Source: Planctomycetota bacterium
GTDB taxonomy: Bacteria > Planctomycetota > Planctomycetia > Pirellulales > Pirellulaceae
NCBI GenBank assembly: GCA_027619595.1
Contig: JAQCHP010000014.1
Coordinates: 1-56,472, forward strand
Direction: 5' to 3'
Length of the DNA stretch: 56,472 nucleotides
Below the pieces are notes generated by a model that was given only the letters and a program-made list of their open reading frames with translations, had not been told where the DNA came from and did not search any database. Positions 27,552-38,363 of this stretch are shown here, in pieces; within the stretch, counting starts at the first letter, position 1; each line of letters starts with the position of its first letter. Both the position numbers and the translations under genes were made by a program.

Positions 27552-29864
27552 ATGAAGCGCGGTATTTGTTGCCTGATCGCTATCGTCGTTCTAGGCTATA
27601 CACTCTCTCGATCGCAGAGATCCGCGGCGCCGTACTCGAATCTTCTTGCCCCCCCTCCCCCCAAGGCTACAGACTCCTCACGCCCACCCGTTGACCGACT
27701 GGCACTTTCGCCGCAGCAAATTGTCCAAGCGTTAAACGACCAATCATTGGGAACTCCCCTGGAGATGCCTGTCTGCATCTTAAAATTCGCAGCTGGCCAA
27801 CCCGATGGCCAAACGGCTGCAGGCAAACCGGCCATCGCTACTCCCCCCAACTCGAAATTACGGCGACTGCCCAGTCTGCCTCAGCCCAGTCTGCCTCAGC
27901 CCAGTCTGAAACAGCGCGACTTCTCGGAACCGACCGCAGACCAACCACAGTACGACGTAGAGATTCGCCAGATCCTGCTCTCGAACCAAAGAATTGCCAT
28001 GGGCAATGTCCATGAACCAGATAATCCGGCTCTTGACCCTCCTGTGGGGACCGACGAGGACTTGCTGATCGACACACCAAGCCACACGGAACGTCCCATC
28101 GCTCCCATGGCGAAGTCGATGGATGCCGATGCGGCGCCGAGCACGACTGGACAGGCGTCCCCAAAAACCGGAGGGGGCGACTCTCCTGCTGTTAAAGATC
28201 AGCCGAAGTCGGACCCTCATGCCGAGCTATTCGCTCGGAATCCGTTTCCGTCGGCTAAGGATTGCCGCGGGTGCCACGAGAAGACTTACGAAGAATGGGC
28301 AATATCTGGTCACGCCTACGCGTACGTTTCGCCCATGTTCCAGAAATTTGAGCAAGCGATTACCGACCTGACACAGGGGACCATCGGATATTTTTGTATC
28401 CGATGCCATTCCCCGGTTGGCGCAACAACTTGCGAATCACGGGATGCCGCGCTGTGGGAGGTGAGTCCGGCGGCTCGGGAAGGAGTCACTTGCATTGTCT
28501 GCCATCGCGTCAAGGAACGATACGGTCGCGTTAACGGAGAGCGGAGAATCGAACCAGGCGACATCTTTGAGCCAGTCTACGGCGCTGGCCATGGCGATGG
28601 GCTTCGCGCGGTCATCTCCAAAAAAGAAGAATACAAAGTCAAGACTTCGCCCGAAGACAAAGGGCCTGGGCAGCCAATTCATCGAGAGGCAATTCAGTTC
28701 GACCAATTGTCATCGAGTAGCTTCTGTGCTTCGTGTCACCAGGTAGCTGTCTATCCCGGAATCAAGTTGGAAGTAGTGTGGGAACAATACCGTGCATCAC
28801 CCGCATGTAAGAAAGGCATATCGTGTCAGGACTGCCACATGGGTAAGATCCCAGGCCTGGCCAGCGGATACGATATCGCACCCAAGGCGATCGTAGCCGA
28901 CAAACCCATATCACCGGATAGTAAACACTCGAATCATACCTTTTATGGACCGGGCTATTCGATTGCCCATCCCGGTATCTTCCCCTTTCATAAAGATGCG
29001 GACCGTTGGTCGACGCAAGATTGGCTTCGTTTCGACTATCGAGCAGGTTGGGGAACGGAAGCCTTTGAAGAGCAAATCGAGGACAAAAAGATCGTCGCAG
29101 CATTTCCGGCCGTTTGGAAGGAGGTCGATGATCGCATGGACGCACGCGAGATCGTCGACGCCAACTTGAAAAAACTTCGTAGCAAGCATGAATTGCGACG
29201 TAAGGTCATGGAAAACGGTTCTCACCTCGAAGGTCCGTTCTTTGCGCAATCCCCCGCAACAGGTAAGTCGCTTCGGTTCCACTACGACGTTACAAACCGC
29301 AATGAGGGACACAATTATCCTACCGCATCCCTTGGTGCACAGCCGCAGTTTTGGCTCAATGTTGTCCTCACAGGCCCCTCGGGTCAGCGAGTATGGGAAT
29401 CGGGTTACGTCGACGCCAATGGCGATCTCGCCGACTTGCATTCCCTGGAGGTTGCGGCGGGCCGGATCCCTCATGATGACCAGCTGTTTAACTTACAGAC
29501 AAAGTTCTTGACCACGAACGTCAAGGGGACGGAACGTGAAATGTGCTTGCCGATCAATGTCGACATTGACCAAATCCCGTTCATACGCCCCAGCGGTTTA
29601 CCTGTGACCGTACTGAATCATCCCCCGTTCATTCGAATGGAAGCGCACTCGATTGCCCCGTTGGGAACGCGCCGAGCACGCTATCACATCCCAGCCCAAT
29701 GCGTAGCGCAACCTGGCAGGTATCGATTATCGGCGCGTATGCGTGGGCGTGCCGAACCGATTTATTTCATGCGGTTTTGCCGCTCAACACCCGAGATGGA
29801 ACGCAACATGAACGAAGGAATCCTGGACTATCACGAACAAGCAGTGGAGTTTCTCGTGAGGTGA
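27552..29864 (+). CDS. Exported multiheme (five CxxCH) cytochrome c
   Basis: A 770-residue protein. The frame is open upstream, but MKRGICCLIAIVVLGYTL, a signal sequence, starts at the ATG at 27552. Residues about 25-235 are a Pro/Ser-rich low-complexity stalk. Five haem c sites follow: CRGCH (238-242), CIRCH (282-286), CIVCH (314-318), CASCH (392-396) and CQDCH (425-429). The pattern DCRGCHEKTYEEWAISGHAYAY is like the cytochrome c554 family, where such proteins carry electrons or reduce N or S compounds. The rest (about 430-770) has beta-rich blocks without haem sites. It probably acts in the periplasm or at the surface, tethered by the stalk. The beta-barrel gene lies 86 bases downstream, so the pair may work together in the outer membrane. 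Confidence 0.9.
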   Translation: MKRGICCLIAIVVLGYTLSRSQRSAAPYSNLLAPPPPKATDSSRPPVDRLALSPQQIVQALNDQSLGTPLEMPVCILKFAAGQPDGQTAAGKPAIATPPNSKLRRLPSLPQPSLPQPSLKQRDFSEPTADQPQYDVEIRQILLSNQRIAMGNVHEPDNPALDPPVGTDEDLLIDTPSHTERPIAPMAKSMDADAAPSTTGQASPKTGGGDSPAVKDQPKSDPHAELFARNPFPSAKDCRGCHEKTYEEWAISGHAYAYVSPMFQKFEQAITDLTQGTIGYFCIRCHSPVGATTCESRDAALWEVSPAAREGVTCIVCHRVKERYGRVNGERRIEPGDIFEPVYGAGHGDGLRAVISKKEEYKVKTSPEDKGPGQPIHREAIQFDQLSSSSFCASCHQVAVYPGIKLEVVWEQYRASPACKKGISCQDCHMGKIPGLASGYDIAPKAIVADKPISPDSKHSNHTFYGPGYSIAHPGIFPFHKDADRWSTQDWLRFDYRAGWGTEAFEEQIEDKKIVAAFPAVWKEVDDRMDAREIVDANLKKLRSKHELRRKVMENGSHLEGPFFAQSPATGKSLRFHYDVTNRNEGHNYPTASLGAQPQFWLNVVLTGPSGQRVWESGYVDANGDLADLHSLEVAAGRIPHDDQLFNLQTKFLTTNVKGTEREMCLPINVDIDQIPFIRPSGLPVTVLNHPPFIRMEAHSIAPLGTRRARYHIPAQCVAQPGRYRLSARMRGRAEPIYFMRFCRSTPEMERNMNEGILDYHEQAVEFLVR

Positions 29865-29950
29865 ACAAGTCGGTTACCAATTGTTGCCGTCAAGGAGAGG
29901 CGAGTATCGAAGCGTGTTCGTCATCGTGATGCAGTCGTCGAATCAAAATT

Positions 29951-31639
29951 ATGTTTAAACTCCTATCAACACGATCTGTCGCGACGGCGCTCGTCTGTGT
30001 GTTGCTAGGGAATGCGCTGCCGGCAACGGAACCGATGTGGGGCCCCAGTGTGCTGGAATTGCCATCGCCGGCGCGGGCAGGGCAGTTGGATGACCGACCT
30101 CAGCAGTCGACCCAAGAACCGGCGACATCGGCGGCCGGGGAAGCGCCACCGAGCTACCGATCGTCGGGGAGCCCATCCCCAGAAGTGGTGTCGGCGATGC
30201 CGCATCGATTGCCAGCAACTGCGGCACACACGACTGCTGTCCCTTTCGACTCGTCAGTGTTCAGCCAAGACCCTCATTACGATGCGCCCTTAGTGCCCGA
30301 CGTAGAAACCAGTATTTATGGCGGCAAATATCTCGTGCCGACACAACGTCCGTGGATCGAATGGTTTCGTGGGATGTATCAACCCGGCCCCATTCCTGAA
30401 TCAACGGGACTGTTTGGTACCACAAACCCCACGGCCCCTCATTTCTTGCTCTATGGCGACTACCGATCGGGAATTGGATATGTTGACCAAGGGGGACAGG
30501 ACAAACTGATCGCTGCGCAACGGCTCAATTTAGATTTGGACTTGAAACTGACCGGGACCGAGCGAATCCACGCCTTTATCGGCCCACTGGATCGAGGCGC
30601 CAATATTACGCGTTGGGAATACGACGACGGCGACGTCGACTTTTTTGAAGAATTCGATAGCGACTTTGACACATTTTTTTTCGAAGGTGATCTAGGCGCC
30701 TTATGGGGTGGCATGCGGGGCAAAGACAGTCCATTCGATATTCCCTTTGCCGCGGGTTACATCCCGTTATTTTTTCAGAATGGGATCTGGGCGGAAGATG
30801 CCATGCTGGGCGCCGCCGTCACCCTCCCAGCCAAGAACAGCGCTACTTTCGATTGGGCCAATTTCGATCTGACGTTTTTTGTTGGCTGGGATGAACTCGA
30901 CAGCCCCGCATTCCCCGCAGACGACAGTGCCGCCCAACTCTATGGCTTCAATTGGTTCCTGGAAGCCTATGGTGGTTATTTTGAAATTGGATACGCCTTT
31001 TTGGATGATCAAGTGAGCACCGGACGGAGCTATCACAATACCGGTTTCGCCTACACACGTCGTTGGCGGGACCGCCTGTCGTATTCAATTCGGTATTTGT
31101 CCAATTTTGGTCAGGATTCCGCTGCTGGTGCACAGACGGCCGACGGTCAACTTTTCTTATTCGAATCGTCATTGATTACACGGTGGCCCTCGCGGATTGT
31201 GCCGTATTTTAACCTATTTGCGGGATTCGATCGCCCTCAGTCGCTGGCACGCGCCGGCGTGGCAGGTGGGGTGCTGAGGAACACGGGAATCAATTTTGAA
31301 ACCGACGGACTGACAGGTTTTCCCACGCTCGACCCGACCGGACCGGAAACGATACCTACGGTGGTGCCATGGGAATCGAGTTTTTGGGACCGTTTTTTGA
31401 TCATCAGATCGTCATGGAACTTGCCACCGTACAGACCATGGGAATCAACAGCACGCGGATCGCACCCGGAGACCAATACGGCGTCGGGGTGCGGTACCAA
31501 ATTCCTCTCAGCAATGCCTGGATCTTGCGAATGGACGCCATGCATGGCATCCTGGAAGAAACGTCCGATATCACAGGCGGGCGCGTGGAACTACGACATA
31601 AATTCTAACGGGCGGCGGGGTGCGGCAACTGCGGGATGA
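29951..31639 (+). CDS. Outer-membrane beta-barrel protein, frameshifted near the C-terminus
   Basis: Signal peptide at about 1-25, then a Pro/Ser-rich region, then from about residue 125 a beta-barrel pattern with alternating hydrophobic residues and many aromatics (FLLYGDYRSGIGYV, LSYSIRYLSNFGQ, IVPYFNLFAGFDRP). It belongs to a porin-like type common in planctomycetes. From about 31356 on, the encoded frame turns into unrelated sequence. A frame shifted by one base continues the barrel: YGGAMGIEFLGPFF, ELATVQTMG, APGDQYGVGVRYQIP, and ends GGRVELRHKF at 31608 with the terminal Phe expected for outer-membrane assembly. A single missing base at about 31350-31356 explains this. The true product would be about 552 residues, ending at 31608 rather than 31639. 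Confidence 0.85.
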   Translation: MFKLLSTRSVATALVCVLLGNALPATEPMWGPSVLELPSPARAGQLDDRPQQSTQEPATSAAGEAPPSYRSSGSPSPEVVSAMPHRLPATAAHTTAVPFDSSVFSQDPHYDAPLVPDVETSIYGGKYLVPTQRPWIEWFRGMYQPGPIPESTGLFGTTNPTAPHFLLYGDYRSGIGYVDQGGQDKLIAAQRLNLDLDLKLTGTERIHAFIGPLDRGANITRWEYDDGDVDFFEEFDSDFDTFFFEGDLGALWGGMRGKDSPFDIPFAAGYIPLFFQNGIWAEDAMLGAAVTLPAKNSATFDWANFDLTFFVGWDELDSPAFPADDSAAQLYGFNWFLEAYGGYFEIGYAFLDDQVSTGRSYHNTGFAYTRRWRDRLSYSIRYLSNFGQDSAAGAQTADGQLFLFESSLITRWPSRIVPYFNLFAGFDRPQSLARAGVAGGVLRNTGINFETDGLTGFPTLDPTGPETIPTVVPWESSFWDRFLIIRSSWNLPPYRPWESTARGSHPETNTASGCGTKFLSAMPGSCEWTPCMASWKKRPISQAGAWNYDINSNGRRGAATAG

Positions 31640-31707
31640 GACAACATGGCCGGGTGAGACAACATGGTGCATGAACTCGAGCTTTGCCGGTCTTCCAGGG
31701 AGATTGA

Positions 31708-33021
31708 ATGAATATTTTGACGCCCGTCCAGGTGGGAATGATCGGCATGGGGGTTGTGGGAACGGGTGTGGCGAGAATTCTCGTCCAGCACGCGGACCGA
31801 ATCACCCGTCGCGCCGGTCGTCCTATTCGACTCAAGCGTGTGGCCGTGCGGGACACCGGCCGCACACGCGACGTGGAACTCCCGGCTGGCGTCATTTCCG
31901 GTGATGCGGCCGACCTGATCCAGGACCCAGAGATTTCCATCGTCGTACAGCTGATGGGAGGAGTCGACCTGGCTCGGCAGCAGATCCTGGCGGCCCTCAC
32001 ACACGGCAAGGATATCGTCACAGCCAACAAAGCCGTATTGGCGGAACATGGCACCGAAATCTTTGATCATGCTCTACGTTTGGGGAGGTCGGTGGCCTAC
32101 GATGCCGCCGTGGCGGGCGGCATTCCGATTGTTTCCAACATCGGTCAATGCTTGACCGCCAATCAAATTACCTCGCTGCACGGCATCTTGAACGGCACGT
32201 GCAATTTTATCATCTCCAAAATGGAAGAGGACCACAGCGACTATGCATCAGCAGTGGCCGAAGCCCAGCGGCGTGGCTTCGCCGAAGCCGATCCACGGAT
32301 GGATGTCGACGGCAGCGACGCTGCTCAAAAACTAGCGATCTTGGTCCAGATGGCCTTTGACACCCAGATCGGATGGCGTGATATCCATCGCGTCGGAATT
32401 GATCGGTTGGAGCCGGCCGAGCTGCAATTGGCCAAGGAACTTGGATATCGAGTTCGACTGATTGCTTCTGCCAGCCACGGCAACAACGGATTGGAATTAC
32501 AGGTTGCTCCTCGTTTAGTGCGCATTGGTAGTCCGTTGGCGGAGGTGCGTGGCGCTTACAACGCCATCAGCGTTAACGGCGATATGGTGGGAACTATTTT
32601 CTACCACGGCCTGGGTGCTGGCCAGTCACCGACCGCTTCCGCTGTAGTTGCGGATCTCATTGACACGGTCGTCGGTCGATCGGCCATCACTTTTCGTACG
32701 ACTGGACATTGGTCCGACCATGAGCACAGCCTGCCGTTCGCCGACGTCGCGCAAACACGCAGTCGATTCTATTGGCGAATTACGGTTCAAGATGACCCCG
32801 GCGTGTTGGCTCAAATCGCCGGGGCGCTGGGACAAAATGGCGTCTCAATCGCCACCCTCATTCAACGAGAGTCTGTGTTCGATTCGGTGCCGGGTTATAC
32901 CAATTTGGTCCTAATGACTCACGAATCGAGTGAGGGCGCCGCGCTAGCCGCTGAAACGCAATTACGGCAACTGGCCGTTGTGCGCAAGGACACTGGCATT
33001 CGATTACCAGTGCTTAACTAA
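31708..33021 (+). CDS. hom: Homoserine dehydrogenase with ACT domain
   Basis: A 437-residue cytoplasmic enzyme that reduces aspartate semialdehyde to homoserine in the threonine/methionine pathway. The NAD(P)-binding motif is VGMIGMGVVGTGVARIL (about 9-25). Catalytic-domain blocks are VTANKAVLAEHG, DAAVAGGIPIV, LHGILNGTCNFIISKM and EADPRMDVDGSDAAQKLAIL. The C-terminal ~85 residues (YWRITVQDDPGVLAQIAGALGQNGVSIATLIQR) are an ACT domain, the usual site of threonine feedback control. The ATG at 31708 is preceded by GGGAGA. A 13-base direct repeat (TGAGACAACATGG at 31637 and 31655) lies in the leader. It is followed after 52 bases by an M42 peptidase. Confidence 0.96.
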   Translation: MNILTPVQVGMIGMGVVGTGVARILVQHADRITRRAGRPIRLKRVAVRDTGRTRDVELPAGVISGDAADLIQDPEISIVVQLMGGVDLARQQILAALTHGKDIVTANKAVLAEHGTEIFDHALRLGRSVAYDAAVAGGIPIVSNIGQCLTANQITSLHGILNGTCNFIISKMEEDHSDYASAVAEAQRRGFAEADPRMDVDGSDAAQKLAILVQMAFDTQIGWRDIHRVGIDRLEPAELQLAKELGYRVRLIASASHGNNGLELQVAPRLVRIGSPLAEVRGAYNAISVNGDMVGTIFYHGLGAGQSPTASAVVADLIDTVVGRSAITFRTTGHWSDHEHSLPFADVAQTRSRFYWRITVQDDPGVLAQIAGALGQNGVSIATLIQRESVFDSVPGYTNLVLMTHESSEGAALAAETQLRQLAVVRKDTGIRLPVLN

Positions 33022-33073
33022 TGACCTTACCAACGGAATGATAAACCGTGAACCAGACAGGGACCCGCGAACG

Positions 33074-34135
33074 ATGATCGGCAAGCTGCCACAAAACTTC
33101 CTGCAAAAACTCTTGGAAACACCGGGACCATCGGGATTTGAACGCCCCGTTCAGGACGTGGTGCGAAATTACATTGGTGAATTCGCCGACGAGATCCGGA
33201 CCGATACGCACGGAAACGTGATCGCCATTAAGAACCCGCAAGCTGGACTACGCGTGATGCTCGCCGGGCATTGCGATCAGATCGGGATGTTGGTGAGTCA
33301 CATTGACAACGACGGATACCTGTACGCACAAACAATCGGTGGATGGGACCCGCAGCAGCTCATCGGACAGCGTATGGTCGTATGGACGAAAAATGGTCCG
33401 GTTCCCGCAGTCATTTCGCGAAAGCCGATTCACTTGCTCGACGAAGAAGAGCGGCGTCAGGTGGTCAAAGAGCGTGACCTTTGGCTCGACATTGGCGCCC
33501 GGAATAAAGAAGATGCTGCGGCGATCGTGCGGGTGGGTGACCCTGTTACGTTGAAGCTCGAGTACCAAGAACTACGCAATGGTTTGGCCAGTGCGCCGGG
33601 AATGGATAATCGCACCGGAGTGTGGGTGGTCATGGAAGCCTTCCGGCGCTGTGCCGCGCTTCCACTGAAGTGCGGCCTCTATGCAGTCTCCACGGTCCAA
33701 GAGGAGATCGGCCTCCGTGGCGCCCGAACGAGCGCCTACGGAATTGACCCATCCGTCGGCATCGCGGTCGATGTCACGCACGCGACCGACTGCCCGACCA
33801 TCGACAAACGTCAGCAAGGCGATATCAGCCTCGGTAAGGGCCCTGTGATCTTTCGCGGCCCTAACATGAATCCGTGCGTTACCGAGCGACTCATGGCGGT
33901 GGCCGATACCCAACAAATTGGCTATCAAATTGCTGCCGTAGGACGGGCCACTTCCAATGACGCGAATACCATCCAGACCTCCCGAGCCGGCGTGGCCACC
34001 GGACTCGTTGCCATCCCCAACCGCTACATGCACAGTGCCGTGGAAACCATCGCTCTGGCAGATATCGACCGAGCCGCCGATCTCCTCGCCGCCTTTGTGG
34101 CGGCCGTCACCCCCCACGATGATTTTACGCCCTAG
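33074..34135 (+). CDS. M42 family metallo-aminopeptidase
   Basis: About 353 residues from the ATG at 33074, which gives the family-like start FLQKLLETPGPSGFERPVQDVV. An ATG at 33038 would add 12 residues. Metal-binding and catalytic blocks of the M42 (FrvX/glutamyl-aminopeptidase-like) family are visible: LAGHCDQIGMLVSHID (His-x-Asp), APGMDNRTGVWVVMEA, VSTVQEEIGLRGARTSAYG (the Glu-Glu pair), AVDVTHATDCP, and the C-terminal IPNRYMHSAVETI. Members are large cytoplasmic, self-assembling dinuclear metal aminopeptidases that trim peptides. It probably shares a transcript with hom. A 239-base gap holding a sigma-54 promoter separates it from groEL1. Confidence 0.92.
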   Translation: MIGKLPQNFLQKLLETPGPSGFERPVQDVVRNYIGEFADEIRTDTHGNVIAIKNPQAGLRVMLAGHCDQIGMLVSHIDNDGYLYAQTIGGWDPQQLIGQRMVVWTKNGPVPAVISRKPIHLLDEEERRQVVKERDLWLDIGARNKEDAAAIVRVGDPVTLKLEYQELRNGLASAPGMDNRTGVWVVMEAFRRCAALPLKCGLYAVSTVQEEIGLRGARTSAYGIDPSVGIAVDVTHATDCPTIDKRQQGDISLGKGPVIFRGPNMNPCVTERLMAVADTQQIGYQIAAVGRATSNDANTIQTSRAGVATGLVAIPNRYMHSAVETIALADIDRAADLLAAFVAAVTPHDDFTP

Positions 34136-34247
34136 CAATTTCGGCCACTGCCATATTGGCAACCACGCTTGTCGGTTCGTTTGACGGGCACCCACCCCAG
34201 TTGCGTAAGTCGTTGCTCTATAACAACTAACGAATCACGCCGATTCT

Positions 34248-34264
34248 TTGGCACGCCGATTGCT
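34248..34264 (+). promoter_or_regulatory. Sigma-54 (-24/-12) promoter for the chaperonin block
   Basis: TTGGCACGCCGATTGCT matches the sigma-54 consensus YTGGCACG-N4-TTGCW at every defined position, with GG and GC ten bases apart. Transcription would start around 34275, about 100 bases upstream of the groEL1 GTG. It lies in a gene-free gap and points towards groEL1. Sigma-54 promoters need an AAA+ enhancer-binding activator; I could not identify its binding site. No CIRCE element was seen near either groEL or groES. Confidence 0.75.
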
Positions 34265-34356
34265 ATCAGTGTGACGGATAAATTTTCTCTGCCAGCCCGT
34301 TTTTAAGCGGCGAGATTTGATACCCCAATCGTGATGAGTTTAAGTTTCTTGGTTGA

Positions 34357-36087
<1,731 letters not shown>

Positions 36088-36232
36088 TTTTTGCTACTGT
36101 GTTTTGCTGCTCAATATTGCTACTCAGTTGTCTGTGATTTGCGTGTTTACATTTTTCGTCACGGGACTGCCCCATGTGGTGGTCGGATCCCGATAAGTTG
36201 ACTTGATCTATATAAAGAGGATGCTAAAAGCT

Positions 36233-36535
36233 ATGGCTAAGAAAGTGAAAATTCGCCCGCTAGATGATCGTGTTGTGGTGGAACCAACGGAAGCCGAAGA
36301 GACCACCGCGGGTGGAATCGTGTTGCCGGATACAGCCAAGGAAAAGCCGCAGCGTGGCCGAGTCTTAGCGGTTGGGCCCGGACGGCTACTCGACAGCGGC
36401 AATCGCGGCGAATTGTCGGTATCGGTGGGCGACGAAGTCATTTATGGCAAGTACGGCGGTTCTGATATCGAGATCGACGGCGAAGATTACAAGATTTTGC
36501 GAGAAAGCGATATTCTCGCTCGCGTGATTGCCTAA
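36233..36535 (+). CDS. groES: Co-chaperonin GroES
   Basis: A 100-residue lid protein of the GroEL chamber. I start at the ATG at 36233 ([18 protein letters not shown]), with AGAGG at 36216-36220. An ATG at 36221 directly abuts that site and would add four residues. The mobile loop is visible at [25 protein letters not shown], and the C-terminal part reads [32 protein letters not shown]. It lies 145 bases after groEL1 and 39 bases before groEL2, so the single co-chaperonin could serve both GroELs. Within the gap from groEL1 I see no terminator. Confidence 0.97.
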   Translation: MAKKVKIRPLDDRVVVEPTEAEETTAGGIVLPDTAKEKPQRGRVLAVGPGRLLDSGNRGELSVSVGDEVIYGKYGGSDIEIDGEDYKILRESDILARVIA

Positions 36536-36574
36536 CTATCCGACTATCACCCCCATCGTAAAGGGATTCTAGAA

Positions 36575-38194
36575 GTGCCAAAACAACTTTTGTTTGAAGA
36601 TCATGCTCGCAGCAAGATGCTGCAAGGTATCGACAAGTTGGCCAATGCGGTGGCGATCACCATGGGGCCCACTGGTCGTAATGTTATCATCGATAAGTCG
36701 TTTGGTGGCCCCACGGTTACCAAAGACGGAGTCACCGTTTCGAAAGAAATCGAGCTGGAAGACCGCTTCGAGAACATGGGTGCAAAACTCGTGAATGAAG
36801 TTGCTTCCAAAACGTCCGACCTTGCTGGCGATGGAACGACCACCGCTACGGTGTTGGCACGGGCCATCTTTCGCGAGGGAATTCGCAACATTGTTGCCGG
36901 TAGTAATCCGTCCGCCATTCGGCGCGGTATCGAAAAGGCAGTCGACGCTGCGGAAGAGTTCCTGGTGTCGATGGCGAAGCCTGTGTCCAGTAAATCTGAA
37001 ATCGCTCAGGTGGGTGCCATTAGCGCCAATAACGACCGATCGATCGGCGATTTACTCGCAGATTCTCTGGAAAAGGTCGGTAAGGATGGCGTAATTACAG
37101 TGGAGGAAGGCAAGACCGCCGAAACCACGTTGCGCGTTGTCGAAGGCATGCAGTTTGACAAGGGATTTATTTCCCCTTACTTCATCAACAAGCCAGCCGA
37201 TATGACTTGTACGCTCGAAAACGCTTTGATTCTGATCCATGAAAAGAAGATCAGTAATCTGCGTGATCTTGTGCCGATTCTCGAACGCGTTAGCCAAGTC
37301 GGTCGTCCTCTGTTGATTATCGCTGAGGATGTCGAAGGCGATGCACTCACGGCACTTGTCGTGAACAAGTTGCGTGGAGTCCTCAACATCTGTGCCGTGA
37401 AGGCGCCGGGGTTTGGCGATCGACGCAAATCGATGTTGGGCGATATGGCCGTCCTCACCGGTGGAACCCTCATCAGCGAAGATCTTGGTATCCAGCTTGA
37501 TAAGCTAACCTTGGAACATCTGGGCAGCGCCAAACGCATCACCGTCGATAAGAACGAAACGACGATCGTGGAAGGCGCTGGTAAGAAGGATGATATCAAG
37601 AAACGCATCGATCAGCTCAAGAACCAAATTTCGGATACCGATAGCGAGTACGATCGGGAGAAGCTCCAGGAACGATTGGCCAAGCTGACAGGCGGTGTGG
37701 CTATCATATCGGTTGGTGCGGAAACCGAAGCGGACATGAAGCAGAAAAAGGCCCGTGTTGAGGATGCTCTGCATGCCACGCGAGCCGCTGTCGAAGAAGG
37801 TATCCTTCCTGGTGGTGGCGTCGCCTTGTTGCGGTGCGAAGCAGCGGTGAGTACCGCTCGGAGCAGTGCGAAGGGTGACGAAAAAATTGGAGTTGATATC
37901 ATCAGTCGCGTGCTGGCGGCTCCGTTGCGACAAATCGCTGATAATGGTGGCATTGACGGTGCTGTCGTCGTCGATGAGGTTCGTCAACGCAGCAAGAACG
38001 AGGGATACGACGCTAACCATGCGGTGTATACCGATATGTTCAAAGCGGGCATTATCGATCCAGTCAAAGTGGTTCGCACGGCACTCAGCAATGCAGCCAG
38101 TATTGCCGGCCTGCTGCTGACGACGGAAGCCATGGTCACCAACTTTGATGATGACGATAAGAAGAAGCAGCGAGTCGAAGGTAGTATCCAGTAG
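36575..38194 (+). CDS. groEL: Chaperonin GroEL, copy 2 (no Gly/Met tail)
   Basis: A 539-residue chaperonin beginning at a GTG with AAGGGA about ten bases upstream. The equatorial motifs are intact: [36 protein letters not shown] and [13 protein letters not shown]. The apical region carries [15 protein letters not shown]. It ends [17 protein letters not shown], with no GGM repeats, unlike copy 1. Bacteria with several GroELs often use a GGM-tailed copy for housekeeping and others for special substrates; here the roles cannot be assigned from sequence alone. It is tightly linked to groES (39 bases) and followed by dnaJ after 170 bases containing a stem-loop. Confidence 0.97.
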   Translation: MPKQLLFEDHARSKMLQGIDKLANAVAITMGPTGRNVIIDKSFGGPTVTKDGVTVSKEIELEDRFENMGAKLVNEVASKTSDLAGDGTTTATVLARAIFREGIRNIVAGSNPSAIRRGIEKAVDAAEEFLVSMAKPVSSKSEIAQVGAISANNDRSIGDLLADSLEKVGKDGVITVEEGKTAETTLRVVEGMQFDKGFISPYFINKPADMTCTLENALILIHEKKISNLRDLVPILERVSQVGRPLLIIAEDVEGDALTALVVNKLRGVLNICAVKAPGFGDRRKSMLGDMAVLTGGTLISEDLGIQLDKLTLEHLGSAKRITVDKNETTIVEGAGKKDDIKKRIDQLKNQISDTDSEYDREKLQERLAKLTGGVAIISVGAETEADMKQKKARVEDALHATRAAVEEGILPGGGVALLRCEAAVSTARSSAKGDEKIGVDIISRVLAAPLRQIADNGGIDGAVVVDEVRQRSKNEGYDANHAVYTDMFKAGIIDPVKVVRTALSNAASIAGLLLTTEAMVTNFDDDDKKKQRVEGSIQ

Positions 38195-38304
38195 TTTGAC
38201 ATCCCGTGACGGCGACCGTCCCGTAGTCGGTTGTCGGACGTGGATGGGATTTGCTCGCCCCTGCCAGCTTCCTGAGCAGTGGCGGGATTACATTGAAACA
38301 ACTC

Positions 38305-38335
38305 AAGAGCCACCTCAATTTGTTGGGTGGCTCTT
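38305..38335 (+). promoter_or_regulatory. 10-base-pair stem-loop between groEL2 and dnaJ
   Basis: AAGAGCCACC pairs perfectly with GGTGGCTCTT across an 11-base loop. It stands 29 bases before the dnaJ ATG. No T run follows, so it is not a typical intrinsic terminator. It could act as an RNA-processing or stability element, or partly attenuate transcription between the chaperonin and DnaJ-GrpE parts of the block. Confidence 0.55.
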
Positions 38336-38363
38336 GCCCTAGACGGGCCCGACGGATCGTAAC

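Noticed and set aside
27880-27915. Short tandem repeat (LPQPS units) in the cytochrome gene as a regulatory repeat
   Set aside because: It is in frame and encodes part of the Pro-rich stalk, so ordinary coding slippage suffices.
31369-31608. A separate 79-residue gene
   Set aside because: Its sequence is the natural continuation of the upstream beta-barrel and ends with the outer-membrane C-terminal Phe; a frameshift explains it better.
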